Below are positions 1 to 5,710 of a DNA stretch of 6,277 nt, piece by piece. The position numbers and the translations under genes are program-made. The stretch spans positions 1 through 6,277 of the forward strand of contig JAGKWS010000155.1 in the NCBI GenBank assembly GCA_021151685.1, read 5' to 3'. The notes beneath the pieces were generated by a model. It saw only the letters and a program-made list of their open reading frames with translations, ran no database searches and had not been told where the DNA came from. The stretch is from Chitinophagaceae bacterium (lineage in GTDB: Bacteria; Bacteroidota; Bacteroidia; Chitinophagales; Chitinophagaceae). Position 1 is the stretch's first letter. The number at the start of each line of letters is the position of its first letter.

Positions 1-54
1 CGCACCTTGCGGCGCGGCTGCTGTTTGATTGGTGTGTGTTGTTGTTGTTCGCTC

Positions 55-1875
55 TTACTGTATGCTAAGTTTGGTAGTTTGTTTTTGTCCGGCAGTGGTT
101 ATCACGGTTACTATGTATAGGCCGGCAGGTACGTTGGGTAGTGGTATGGTAGCCTGTGCCACATTGCCCTCGGCCACAGTGCGGCCGGTAGCATCGGCTA
201 TGCGGTAGTGGGCTCCGTTCCACTGGGCAGTGGTGGCGACCTGTGTGCCTGTACGGGCAGGATTGGGGTGCAGGGAAATATTCTCTGCTATGCCATAAAC
301 AGGCTGGCTTACCGAAGAAGTTGCTGCACGGCGGGCTATGTTGTTCAGCGTTACGGTATAGCCGCTCCAGCCGCCACCATTGCCCTTCTTGAAGGCACCT
401 GCGGTTATCAGTTGTCCTTTGAATACGGTCATTTTGTTTACTGTGCTGTCTACATCCAACCAGTTGCCCTCATCGCCTATATTGAAGCAGCCGTGACCGT
501 TGATGCCCATCATGGGGTAGTAGAAAAAGCGGCCACCCATATTCAACTTGCCAGCCTCGCCGCACAGTGTATTGAACGATAGTGGTGCGTCGTCGCGCCA
601 AAAACCCACTATATTTTCGGCATAGGCAAAACCAAAGTGCCAGCCATCGGTGCGTAGCTTCATAAACAGGCTGGTGCTATCGGTAGCATGGGTATGGCGG
701 CATACCGCATAGAGCGTGTCCTGATAGTATTCCATGTCCATTACCTCGTTGTTCAGGTTGCCGGCAAGAGCAGTAAAGGAGGCCTCTGGTGTCCAGCGGG
801 CTACATTGGTAGCAGTACCTACGGTAAATGCGCCACCCAGCAGCAGGCCGGTGCCTACAGGTTCCAGTGTATTTACTCGTCCGGTAATGCCGGGTATTAT
901 TTGCCAGTCGGTACCATTCCAGCGGGCCAGACTGCGGCCTGCACCACTACCACATGCACCAAAATCGCCTGCGGCATACAGCACATCGCCCGCTACGGCA
1001 AGGTCGTACACAACACCATCTACACAGCCGGCAGCCGTCCATGTAGTGCCGTTCCATACGGCTACATTGGCGGGTGTACCCCCTACCGAAAAATGACCTG
1101 CGGCATAGATGGCCCCATGATACTGAGTAATGGCATGTACCTCGCCGGTAACGCCTGTACCCATCTGGTGCCATGTATAGGTGCCACCACTTTCGGTTAC
1201 GTAAGCGATGCTTTCGTTGATGATGCCACCTTCTGTAAGCGAGAAGTTGCCACCCACATATAGTTTACCGGCAGCATTGTCGGCATACAGTTCGTTGATG
1301 TGGCCCCATACACCATCGCCCACCTGTCCGCAGGGCACAGATGACGGGTAGCCGGGTTGTATCCATGCCAGCTCGGCCACCGTAAAGCCATTGTCGGCAG
1401 CCCATGCCCCTACCTCAGGGTACTTCATTTCCTTTACATAGGCCAAATTGGTTTTGGCGGCTATCATGCGCGATACGCCCTCGTTGCCGCTCGCCTTCAG
1501 CAGGTAGCCCACGGCGCAAAAGTTATCGTACGGGTCTATAAAAATGGGAGTGCGAAAGGCATACTGGTCGTTGATGGGAAAGTTGCCGGTTTGCCAGTAA
1601 GTATGCAAATTGTCGAGACACTGAAAGCGGTGGCGTTGCTGTGCCGCCGAGAGGTGGCGCACATCGCGCTGGCGCAGGGTAGCCTCTACCAGCCGCAGGT
1701 GGGTGCGTATCCATTCGTGCTCGCTCTGTGGCTGCCATGCGGGCAGGGCATCGGGCTGCACATCGGGCTGCTCGGCCCAGCAGCGGTTCACCTCGGTAAG
1801 TTTGGCAAGGGTGGTGTTGTGGGCCATGGCGTGCAGGCACAGGCAGCACAACAGAAGGGAAAATAGCTTCTTCAT
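55..1875 (-). CDS. Secreted beta-propeller protein with T9SS type A sorting domain
   Basis: A 606-residue exported protein of unknown function. Residues 1-18 form a signal peptide: MKK, a Leu/Cys-rich core, then AMA before the likely cleavage at His19. I see no proper lipobox. Residues about 19-178 are an all-alpha-looking N-terminal region with a characteristic block at 118-176 (NFCAVGYLL, then an EM...AWA...GFT stretch, ending WIQPGYP). I recall similar blocks in uncharacterised exported proteins of other bacteria, but this is memory only. Residues about 188-515 carry seven repeats of the type LYxxGxF, starting near 205, 256, 299, 344, 388 (degenerate, LYAVC), 444 and 489. Several are followed by a WNGTxW-like motif, as in a seven-bladed beta-propeller of the kelch or delta-60 kind. 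Residues about 533-606 (starting SLHPNPA, with GLYIVTV near 585) match a T9SS type A sorting domain, so export across the outer membrane by T9SS is expected. It stands alone and is transcribed away from the thioredoxin. Substrate or ligand is unknown. Confidence 0.9.
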   Translation of the reverse strand: MKKLFSLLLCCLCLHAMAHNTTLAKLTEVNRCWAEQPDVQPDALPAWQPQSEHEWIRTHLRLVEATLRQRDVRHLSAAQQRHRFQCLDNLHTYWQTGNFPINDQYAFRTPIFIDPYDNFCAVGYLLKASGNEGVSRMIAAKTNLAYVKEMKYPEVGAWAADNGFTVAELAWIQPGYPSSVPCGQVGDGVWGHINELYADNAAGKLYVGGNFSLTEGGIINESIAYVTESGGTYTWHQMGTGVTGEVHAITQYHGAIYAAGHFSVGGTPANVAVWNGTTWTAAGCVDGVVYDLAVAGDVLYAAGDFGACGSGAGRSLARWNGTDWQIIPGITGRVNTLEPVGTGLLLGGAFTVGTATNVARWTPEASFTALAGNLNNEVMDMEYYQDTLYAVCRHTHATDSTSLFMKLRTDGWHFGFAYAENIVGFWRDDAPLSFNTLCGEAGKLNMGGRFFYYPMMGINGHGCFNIGDEGNWLDVDSTVNKMTVFKGQLITAGAFKKGNGGGWSGYTVTLNNIARRAATSSVSQPVYGIAENISLHPNPARTGTQVATTAQWNGAHYRIADATGRTVAEGNVAQATIPLPNVPAGLYIVTVITTAGQKQTTKLSIQ

Positions 1876-1995
1876 ACTTTTGGGGATTTTATTAGTGGTT
1901 TAATAGATGACTGATGTAATAAAGACACGCATCTCACCCAAATCGTTGCATGGGTGGCAAAAAAAAATCGACAGCATGGCCTAAGTCTGCCACTT

Positions 1996-2003
1996 CAAAT
2001 ATA
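1996..2003 (-). promoter_or_regulatory. Possible -7 promoter box for the leftward propeller gene
   Basis: On the minus strand this reads TATATTTG, an exact match to the Bacteroidetes -7 consensus TAnnTTTG. It would give a leader of roughly 115 bases before the start codon at 1875. I find no convincing -33 TTTG at the usual distance, so this is only a candidate in AT-rich sequence. Confidence 0.3.
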
Positions 2004-2165
2004 ATCATTTTAATTATTTTAACCCACTGTTACTAAAACAAGCATTTTCTATAGCCAACTCATTTTTTAGTTGTGGGGTGGTCATTTTTATCCCAACGTT
2101 TTGATACACAACGAAGTCTATAATAGCAGCAGACACAAAATTACCACTGTGTCTACCTCATTTAC

Positions 2166-2326
2166 CACCGGCATTGCCCATATTCAGCCCGGGAAGGCAG
2201 AGGGCCGATCGCCACCGACTGTCTTGTGGGCAATGCCGGTGTTTCACCTCATCATACGCATAAGTGGTACAAACACCCTATTGCCGGAAACCAACTATAG
2301 CCGCAGCCCCCGCTGTGGCTTTTTTG
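2166..2326 (+). other. Candidate structured RNA or leader with alternative hairpins
   Basis: This stretch of the divergent gap holds no credible gene but is rich in pairing. A perfect 15-bp inverted repeat joins 2166-2180 (CACCGGCATTGCCCA) to 2227-2241 across 46 bases. A second stem reuses the right arm: 2229-2234 can pair with 2280-2285 and 2238-2244 with 2271-2277, 13 pairs with a small internal loop. The two folds cannot coexist. An intrinsic-terminator-like hairpin follows at 2299-2326. The order 'exclusive hairpins, then terminator' resembles an attenuator, riboswitch or independent small RNA. I could not match it to a known RNA family, and no clear rightward promoter stands in front of it. 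The pairings are read directly from the sequence; the function is inference. Confidence 0.4.
2299..2326 (+). terminator. Rho-independent terminator-like hairpin with no gene before it
   Basis: AGCCGCAGC (2299-2307), loop CCCC, GCTGTGGCT (2312-2320) form a 9-bp stem with one G-T wobble, directly followed by six T residues (2320-2325). This is a good rightward intrinsic terminator. The reverse strand has no T-run, so it should not stop leftward transcription. Nothing upstream on the plus strand looks like a gene. It therefore either ends an unannotated RNA or insulates the thioredoxin promoter, which begins just after it. Confidence 0.6.
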
Positions 2327-2338
2327 TGCCCACACTGC

Positions 2339-2355
2339 GTGTGACTTTTGTCGCT
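2339..2355 (+). promoter_or_regulatory. Crp/Fnr-type operator upstream of thioredoxin
   Basis: GTGTGACTTTTGTCGCT contains a full CRP-like left half TGTGA (2340-2344) and a weaker right half TCGCT, or TGAC-N4-GTCG in FNR/DNR terms. The centre is 2347.5. If transcription starts near 2389, as the -7 box at 2377-2384 suggests, the site is centred at -41.5, the class II activator position. The same motif at the same distance stands before the persulfide dioxygenase gene (3513-3529). No TTG lies at normal -33 spacing here, as expected where an activator replaces that contact. The likely binder is the Crp/Fnr protein at 2841-3473. Confidence 0.6.
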
Positions 2356-2376
2356 TATAGCCTGACGCATACTACC

Positions 2377-2384
2377 TACCTTTG
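2377..2384 (+). promoter_or_regulatory. -7 promoter box of the thioredoxin gene
   Basis: TACCTTTG is an exact match to the Bacteroidetes TAnnTTTG box, only 14 bases before the thioredoxin ATG. The predicted transcript would have a leader of about 10 bases, which is short but possible in a phylum that relies little on Shine-Dalgarno pairing. The block ACCTTTGAC (2378-2386) recurs exactly at 3552-3560 before the dioxygenase gene. Confidence 0.6.
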
Positions 2385-2398
2385 ACAAAAAAGATACC

Positions 2399-2755
2399 AT
2401 GGCTACCACCAAAATCACCAGTCAGCAATTTCGCGACGAAATATTTGACTACCACACCGAAAAAGAATGGAAATCGAAATCGGCAATGCCGGTGCTTATA
2501 GACTTTTATGCCGACTGGTGCGGCCCCTGCCGCTCTGTGGCCCCCATTTTGGAGGAACTATCGGCCGAGTATAAAGACCGACTGGTGATATATAAGGTAG
2601 ATACCGAGGTAGAGCAGGAACTATCGGCTGTGTTTGGTATACAAAGCATACCCACGTTCTTGTTTATTCCAGTAGAAAAACAACCGTTTGTACAGTCGGG
2701 CGCGTTTCCGAAGAAGGTCTTCAAAGAGATTATAGACAACCATTTGCTGGCCTGA
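2399..2755 (+). CDS. Thioredoxin
   Basis: A 118-residue cytoplasmic thioredoxin, a small dithiol-disulfide oxidoreductase normally recharged by thioredoxin reductase. The active site WCGPC is at residues 40-44 (Cys41, Cys44), preceded by the beta-strand VLIDFYAD. The cis-proline loop SIPT is at 84-87 (Pro85), and the C-terminal Gly101 region and helix are present. The length is slightly above the usual 105-110 because of a longer N-terminus. The ATG at 2399 is preferred: the next in-frame Met (residue 30) would remove the first strand and helix. It has its own promoter, an operator in front and a terminator behind. Its position beside a persulfide dioxygenase and a regulator suggests a dedicated role in reducing persulfides or polysulfides, or in regenerating the rhodanese, rather than being the housekeeping thioredoxin. 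That role is inference; the family assignment is firm. Confidence 0.95.
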   Translation: MATTKITSQQFRDEIFDYHTEKEWKSKSAMPVLIDFYADWCGPCRSVAPILEELSAEYKDRLVIYKVDTEVEQELSAVFGIQSIPTFLFIPVEKQPFVQSGAFPKKVFKEIIDNHLLA

Positions 2756-2775
2756 TAAATGGCTGGCAGCAAACC

Positions 2776-2807
2776 AAAGAGTCGGCACAACCTGCCGGCT
2801 CTTTTTG
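2776..2807 (+). terminator. Intrinsic terminator after thioredoxin
   Basis: AAAGAGTCGGCA (2776-2787), loop CAACC, TGCCGGCTCTTT (2793-2804) form a 12-bp stem with one G-T wobble and end in a T-run (2802-2806). It lies 20 bases after the thioredoxin stop and only 34 bases before the regulator start. The regulator therefore depends on readthrough or on a promoter overlapping this hairpin. Confidence 0.8.
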
Positions 2808-2840
2808 TATTTTTCGGTAGCCAATAACACATTCATACAC

Positions 2841-3473
2841 ATGGCAGATGTACATACACTACAGCAATTATTCCCCGGTCTGGAGGCTCCGCTGTACGAA
2901 GAAATGCAGCAGCACGGGCAAATACGCGAGGTAAAGGCCGGCAGCACCCTGCTCTCCATAGGGCAGCCCATACGCGCTACCATGCTGGTGCTGGAGGGTA
3001 TCATCAAACTCTATCAGGAAGATGATGAGGGCAATGAATTTTTTATCTACAACATCAATCCGGGGCAGGCTTGTGCCGTGTCTATGGTGTGTACCTACCA
3101 GCACGAGACCAGTCAGGTACTGGCACGCGCCCTTACCGATGTGGTGCTGCTCACCATACCCCTGCCCTATATGGAGCAATGGCTGGTGCAGTACAAAAGC
3201 TGGCATGCCTTTGTGATACGCACCTACCGTACCCGGTACGATGAACTGCTGCGCACCATCAACGAAATAGCCTTCAAGAACATGGACGAGCGGCTGGAGT
3301 TCTACATGCTGCGGCAGGTGAAACAACTAGGCCCACACATCAGGCTCACGCAGCAGGAAATTGCCAACGATCTCAACTCATCGCGCGAGGTAATAAGCCG
3401 GCTGATGAAGAAGATGGAGCGTAACGGATGGATAGTGATTCACCGCAACTCGTTTGAGTGGATACGGGAATAG
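2841..3473 (+). CDS. Crp/Fnr-family transcriptional regulator
   Basis: A 210-residue regulator with an N-terminal cyclic-nucleotide-binding-like beta-barrel (about 10-115), a linking helix (about 116-150) and a C-terminal winged helix-turn-helix (about 165-205). The recognition helix SREVISRLMKKME has Arg182, Glu183, Ser186 and Arg187, matching both the CRP R-E-x3-R and FNR E-x2-S-R contact patterns. That fits a TGTGAC or TTGAC half-site. FNR-type N-terminal Fe-S cysteines are absent. The Glu and Arg that bind cAMP in CRP are not conserved; instead the region reads GQACAVSMVC with Cys78 and Cys84, the protein's only cysteines. The effector is unknown, and a thiol, persulfide or redox signal is an inference. 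I chose the ATG at 2841 because 2805 would lie in the preceding terminator's T-run and add 12 residues unlike the family. Operators before both neighbouring genes suggest it activates them. The closest promoter-like string, TATTTTTC at 2808-2815, is weak. Confidence 0.92.
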   Translation: MADVHTLQQLFPGLEAPLYEEMQQHGQIREVKAGSTLLSIGQPIRATMLVLEGIIKLYQEDDEGNEFFIYNINPGQACAVSMVCTYQHETSQVLARALTDVVLLTIPLPYMEQWLVQYKSWHAFVIRTYRTRYDELLRTINEIAFKNMDERLEFYMLRQVKQLGPHIRLTQQEIANDLNSSREVISRLMKKMERNGWIVIHRNSFEWIRE

Positions 3474-3512
3474 GGGGCTTTGTTTATAGGGGTATAGCCG
3501 CATCGCCGCCTT

Positions 3513-3529
3513 GTGTGACAAATGTCATT
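3513..3529 (+). promoter_or_regulatory. Crp/Fnr-type operator upstream of persulfide dioxygenase
   Basis: GTGTGACAAATGTCATT contains the inverted repeat TGACA-AA-TGTCA (3516-3527), i.e. TGAC-N4-GTCA, and a full TGTGA half. Its centre is 3521.5. The start of TGAC is 36 bases from the start of the ACCTTTG block, exactly as before the thioredoxin (2342 to 2378; 3516 to 3552). Over 23 aligned bases from GTGTGAC the two sites share 17. It sits 40 bases after the regulator's stop codon. Confidence 0.65.
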
Positions 3530-3550
3530 TACAGCGGCAAAAAAAGGTAT

Positions 3551-3558
3551 CACCTTTG
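3551..3558 (+). promoter_or_regulatory. -7 promoter box of the persulfide dioxygenase gene
   Basis: CACCTTTG matches TAnnTTTG at all but the first base. With the following AC it repeats the thioredoxin promoter block exactly. The predicted start is near 3563, giving a leader of about 31 A-rich bases. The weaker box and missing -33 element fit a promoter that needs an activator. Confidence 0.5.
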
Positions 3559-3593
3559 ACCCATAAACAAAAACAACTAAAACAAGCAATACA

Positions 3594-5015
3594 ATGAAAG
3601 TAGAACAAATTTATACCGGCTGTCTGGCACAGGGTGCCTACTACATAGAGAGCAATGGCGAGGCCGCTATCATAGACCCGCTGCGCGAGGTGCAGCCCTA
3701 TATAGACCGTGCCGAAAAAAATGGAGCCACCATCAAGTATGTGCTGGAAACCCACTTTCATGCCGACTTCGTATCGGGCCATCTGGATTTGGCAAAGAAA
3801 ACCGGTGCCGCCATTGTGTACGGCCCCAATGCCCAACCCGATTTTGACTTTTACAGTGCCAAAGACAGCGAAGAGTTGAAGCTGGGTAATGTTACCATTA
3901 AGGTGCTGCATACCCCCGGCCACACCATGGAAAGTACCTGCTACCTGCTGAAGGATGAGCAAGGCAAGGAGGTGGGGCTCTTTAGTGGCGACACCCTGTT
4001 TATAGGCGATGTGGGCCGCCCCGACCTGGCACAAAAAATAAAGAACGACCTGACACAAGATAAGCTGGCCGCCCACCTGTACCAGTCGCTGCGCCACAAA
4101 ATAATGCCCCTGACAGACGACCTGATTGTATACCCTGCGCATGGTGCGGGTAGTGCCTGCGGCAAAAACATGAGCAAGGAAACAACAGATACGCTGGGCC
4201 ACCAAAAGCAAACCAACTATGCCCTGCGTGCCGATATGACGGAGGCAGAATTTATAAAAGAAGTGACTACCGGCCTTGTGGCACCCCCTGCTTACTTTCC
4301 GCTGAATGTGATGATGAACATACACGGTGCTGAAAGCTTTGACAAGGTATTGCAGCGCGGTATGCAAGCACTGAGCCCTGCGGCATTTGAAGCAGCGGCC
4401 AACGAAACCGGTGCCCTGATGCTGGATGTGCGCAAGCCCGAGGTATTTGTGCAGGGTTTCATCCCCAATTCCATCAACATAGGCCTCGATGGTTCTTTTG
4501 CCCCGTGGGTAGGTGCGCTGATACCCGACATCAATCAGGAAATACTGCTGATAACAGAGCCCGGCCGTGAGGAAGAAACCGTAACCCGCATGAGCCGTGT
4601 AGGGTACGACAAGGTGATAGGATATTTGGATGGTGGTATGGCCGCATGGACTGCCGCCGGGAAAGAGATAGATACCATTGAAAGCATCTCCGCCGCACAG
4701 CTGGCAGACATACGCGAGACACAGCCCGATGCACCCATACTGGATGTGCGCAAGAAAAGCGAATACCAGAGCGAACATGTAACAGATGCCATCAATAGTC
4801 CGCTGGATGTAATAAACGACATGCCCGTGGTGCTGGACAAAAACCAACCATACTATGTACATTGTGCCGGGGGCTACCGTTCTGTCATATTCATATCTAT
4901 ACTGCGGGCGCGCGGTTACCACAACCTCATAGACGTAAAGGGCGGCTTCAAAGACGTGAAAAATGCTGGTCGCTTTGCCCTTACCGATTATGTGTGCCCA
5001 ACCACATTGCTGTAA
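3594..5015 (+). CDS. CstB-like persulfide dioxygenase-sulfurtransferase (MBL fold plus two rhodanese domains)
   Basis: A 473-residue cytoplasmic protein. Residues 1-245 form a metallo-beta-lactamase fold of the ETHE1 persulfide dioxygenase type: THFHAD at 53-58, GHTMES at 109-114, SGDTLF at 131-136 and PAHGAGSACG at 181-190. By homology with ETHE1 the Fe(II) ligands should be His54, His110 and Asp133. Residues about 262-358 form a rhodanese fold whose active-site loop (LLITEPGREEE) has no cysteine, so it is a pseudorhodanese. Residues about 366-466 form a second rhodanese with the loop HCAGGYRS (423-430; catalytic Cys424). This three-part order is that of Staphylococcus aureus CstB, which oxidises persulfides to thiosulfate; Cys189 probably corresponds to that enzyme's extra MBL cysteine. 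Length fits (CstB is about 444). No sulfide:quinone oxidoreductase or sulfur transporter is visible nearby, so the persulfide source is unknown. It follows the regulator at 120 bases, with its own operator, promoter and terminator. The start is supported by family-typical MKVEQIYTGCLAQ. Simple hydrolase activity (glyoxalase II) is unlikely given the rhodanese fusion. Confidence 0.93.
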   Translation: MKVEQIYTGCLAQGAYYIESNGEAAIIDPLREVQPYIDRAEKNGATIKYVLETHFHADFVSGHLDLAKKTGAAIVYGPNAQPDFDFYSAKDSEELKLGNVTIKVLHTPGHTMESTCYLLKDEQGKEVGLFSGDTLFIGDVGRPDLAQKIKNDLTQDKLAAHLYQSLRHKIMPLTDDLIVYPAHGAGSACGKNMSKETTDTLGHQKQTNYALRADMTEAEFIKEVTTGLVAPPAYFPLNVMMNIHGAESFDKVLQRGMQALSPAAFEAAANETGALMLDVRKPEVFVQGFIPNSINIGLDGSFAPWVGALIPDINQEILLITEPGREEETVTRMSRVGYDKVIGYLDGGMAAWTAAGKEIDTIESISAAQLADIRETQPDAPILDVRKKSEYQSEHVTDAINSPLDVINDMPVVLDKNQPYYVHCAGGYRSVIFISILRARGYHNLIDVKGGFKDVKNAGRFALTDYVCPTTLL

Positions 5016-5045
5016 TTTCTTTTTGCTACATACATGGTAACACAG

Positions 5046-5070
5046 AGCCCCGGTTTTTCCGGGGCTTTTT
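5046..5070 (+). terminator. Intrinsic terminator after persulfide dioxygenase
   Basis: AGCCCCGG (5046-5053), loop TTTTT, CCGGGGCT (5059-5066) form a perfect 8-bp GC-rich stem followed by a T-run to 5070. It lies 30 bases past the stop codon and separates this gene from the DUF1801 gene. Confidence 0.85.
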
Positions 5071-5145
5071 ATATACCGGCATGTCAAACGTTTTTGGCGA
5101 AAACCGTTACAATTCAAATTCCTTAAACTGTTTGGCCCCGATAAA

Positions 5146-5195
5146 TTGACAATCCCGTTGACAAATTACAATATAAAATATTATTTGTATTTTTA
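5146..5195 (+). promoter_or_regulatory. Possible promoter region of the DUF1801 gene
   Basis: Two direct copies of TTGACAA (5146-5152 and 5158-5164) stand 12 bases apart before AT-rich sequence. The second copy, with TATTATTTG (5179-5187), gives TTG-N18-TA-N3-TTTG, one base off the usual -7 spacing. TATTTTTA at 5188-5195 is an alternative 7/8 match. I cannot choose between them. Confidence 0.35.
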
Positions 5196-5216
5196 GTGCT
5201 GTTCAAACACCACCCA

Positions 5217-5597
5217 ATGGCTAAAACAAACTATCAATCTGTAGATGAATACCATAGCACCTTGCCGCCCGATGTGGCTACCCGCATGCAGCAGGTGCGG
5301 GATGTAATTCACACGATAGTGCCCGAAGTAGAAGAAACAATAAGCTATCAGATTCCCTGTTTCCGGTACAAGGGTTATCTCTTATATTATGCTGCCTTTC
5401 CCAATCATATTACGCTGTCACATCCCTTCAGTGCCGCTTTTCTGCAACACTTTCAGGCACAACTGGCATCCTACAAGGTGAGTAAGGCTGCCATACAGTT
5501 ACCCCACACACAACCGCTGCCCATAGGTTTTATTGAAGAGGTGATACGCTTTAGAAAAGATGAAAACGATGCCAACCCGGCAAAGACGAAAAAGTAA
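5217..5597 (+). CDS. DUF1801 (YdhG-like) family protein
   Basis: A 126-residue small cytoplasmic protein of the DUF1801 / YdhG-like fold. Recognisable family blocks are SVDEYHSTLPP (8-18), PEVEETISYQIPCF (36-49), AAFPNHITL (59-67), SYKVSKAAIQLP (85-96) and PLPIGFIEEVIRFR (100-113), followed by a charged tail rich in Lys, Asp and Asn. Some database entries call relatives frataxin-like iron chaperones, but the function is not established and I do not assign it here. The ATG at 5217 (MAKTNYQSVDEY) is chosen over 5196 because family members begin at this point and the extra seven residues (MLFKHHP) would come from promoter-like sequence. It is monocistronic: 201 bases and a terminator separate it from the dioxygenase gene, and it converges with the DUF4402 gene. 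Confidence 0.85.
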   Translation: MAKTNYQSVDEYHSTLPPDVATRMQQVRDVIHTIVPEVEETISYQIPCFRYKGYLLYYAAFPNHITLSHPFSAAFLQHFQAQLASYKVSKAAIQLPHTQPLPIGFIEEVIRFRKDENDANPAKTKK

Positions 5598-5636
5598 CCA
5601 TTGCCATTCCGCAACATATTGGTATATACTCATTAT

Positions 5637-5686
5637 AGGCACAAACAGAAAAGCACACCCAACGGTGTGCTTTTCTGTTTGTGCCT
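5637..5686. terminator. Bidirectional terminator, 23-bp perfect stem
   Basis: Positions 5637-5659 are the exact reverse complement of 5664-5686, with a CAAC loop (5660-5663). Each arm contains an inner GC-rich part (GCACACC / GGTGTGC) and an A4/T4 tract, so on either strand the core hairpin is followed by TTTTCTGTTTG. It lies 39 bases after the DUF1801 stop and 24 bases beyond the end of the DUF4402 gene, as expected for a shared terminator of convergent genes. The stem is longer than most terminators need. Confidence 0.85.
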
Positions 5687-5710
5687 GTCGGCATGTATCT
5701 TATAAAAGTA

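Noticed and set aside
1875..1882. TACTTTTG, a plus-strand match to the -7 consensus
   Set aside because: It overlaps the start codon of the minus-strand gene, and no rightward gene follows within several hundred bases, so it is most likely chance.
1935..1967. A 6-bp hairpin (CACCCA / TGGGTG) next to a run of nine A residues, as a possible terminator
   Set aside because: The stem is short with a 10-base loop. On the plus strand the run is A, not T, and on the minus strand the T-run precedes the hairpin, so it does not fit an intrinsic terminator either way.
2181..2226. Resemblance of GGGAA...GCCACCGACTGT in the hairpin loop region to a cobalamin riboswitch core
   Set aside because: The GGTGnAAnTCC block and the usual surrounding stems are absent, and the downstream gene is a thioredoxin, so the similarity is probably accidental.
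2071..2385. A 104-codon plus-strand open frame in the divergent gap
   Set aside because: Its translation has no recognisable domain, its composition looks like non-coding DNA, and it runs through the inverted repeats, the terminator-like hairpin, the operator and the -7 box of the thioredoxin gene.
2482..2494. A 13-base copy of the hairpin arm (GGCAATGCCGGTG, also at 2229-2241) inside the thioredoxin coding region, which could allow antisense pairing of an upstream small RNA
   Set aside because: A 13-base match in a 6-kb window is not far from chance, and the bases are ordinary codons for Ala-Met-Pro-Val. I do not treat it as evidence of regulation.
3525..5117. A long (530-codon) minus-strand open frame opposite the dioxygenase gene
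   Set aside because: It is a shadow of the plus-strand gene: rich in Cys, His, Gln and Tyr with no domain, while the plus strand encodes clear MBL and rhodanese motifs throughout and terminators at the right place.
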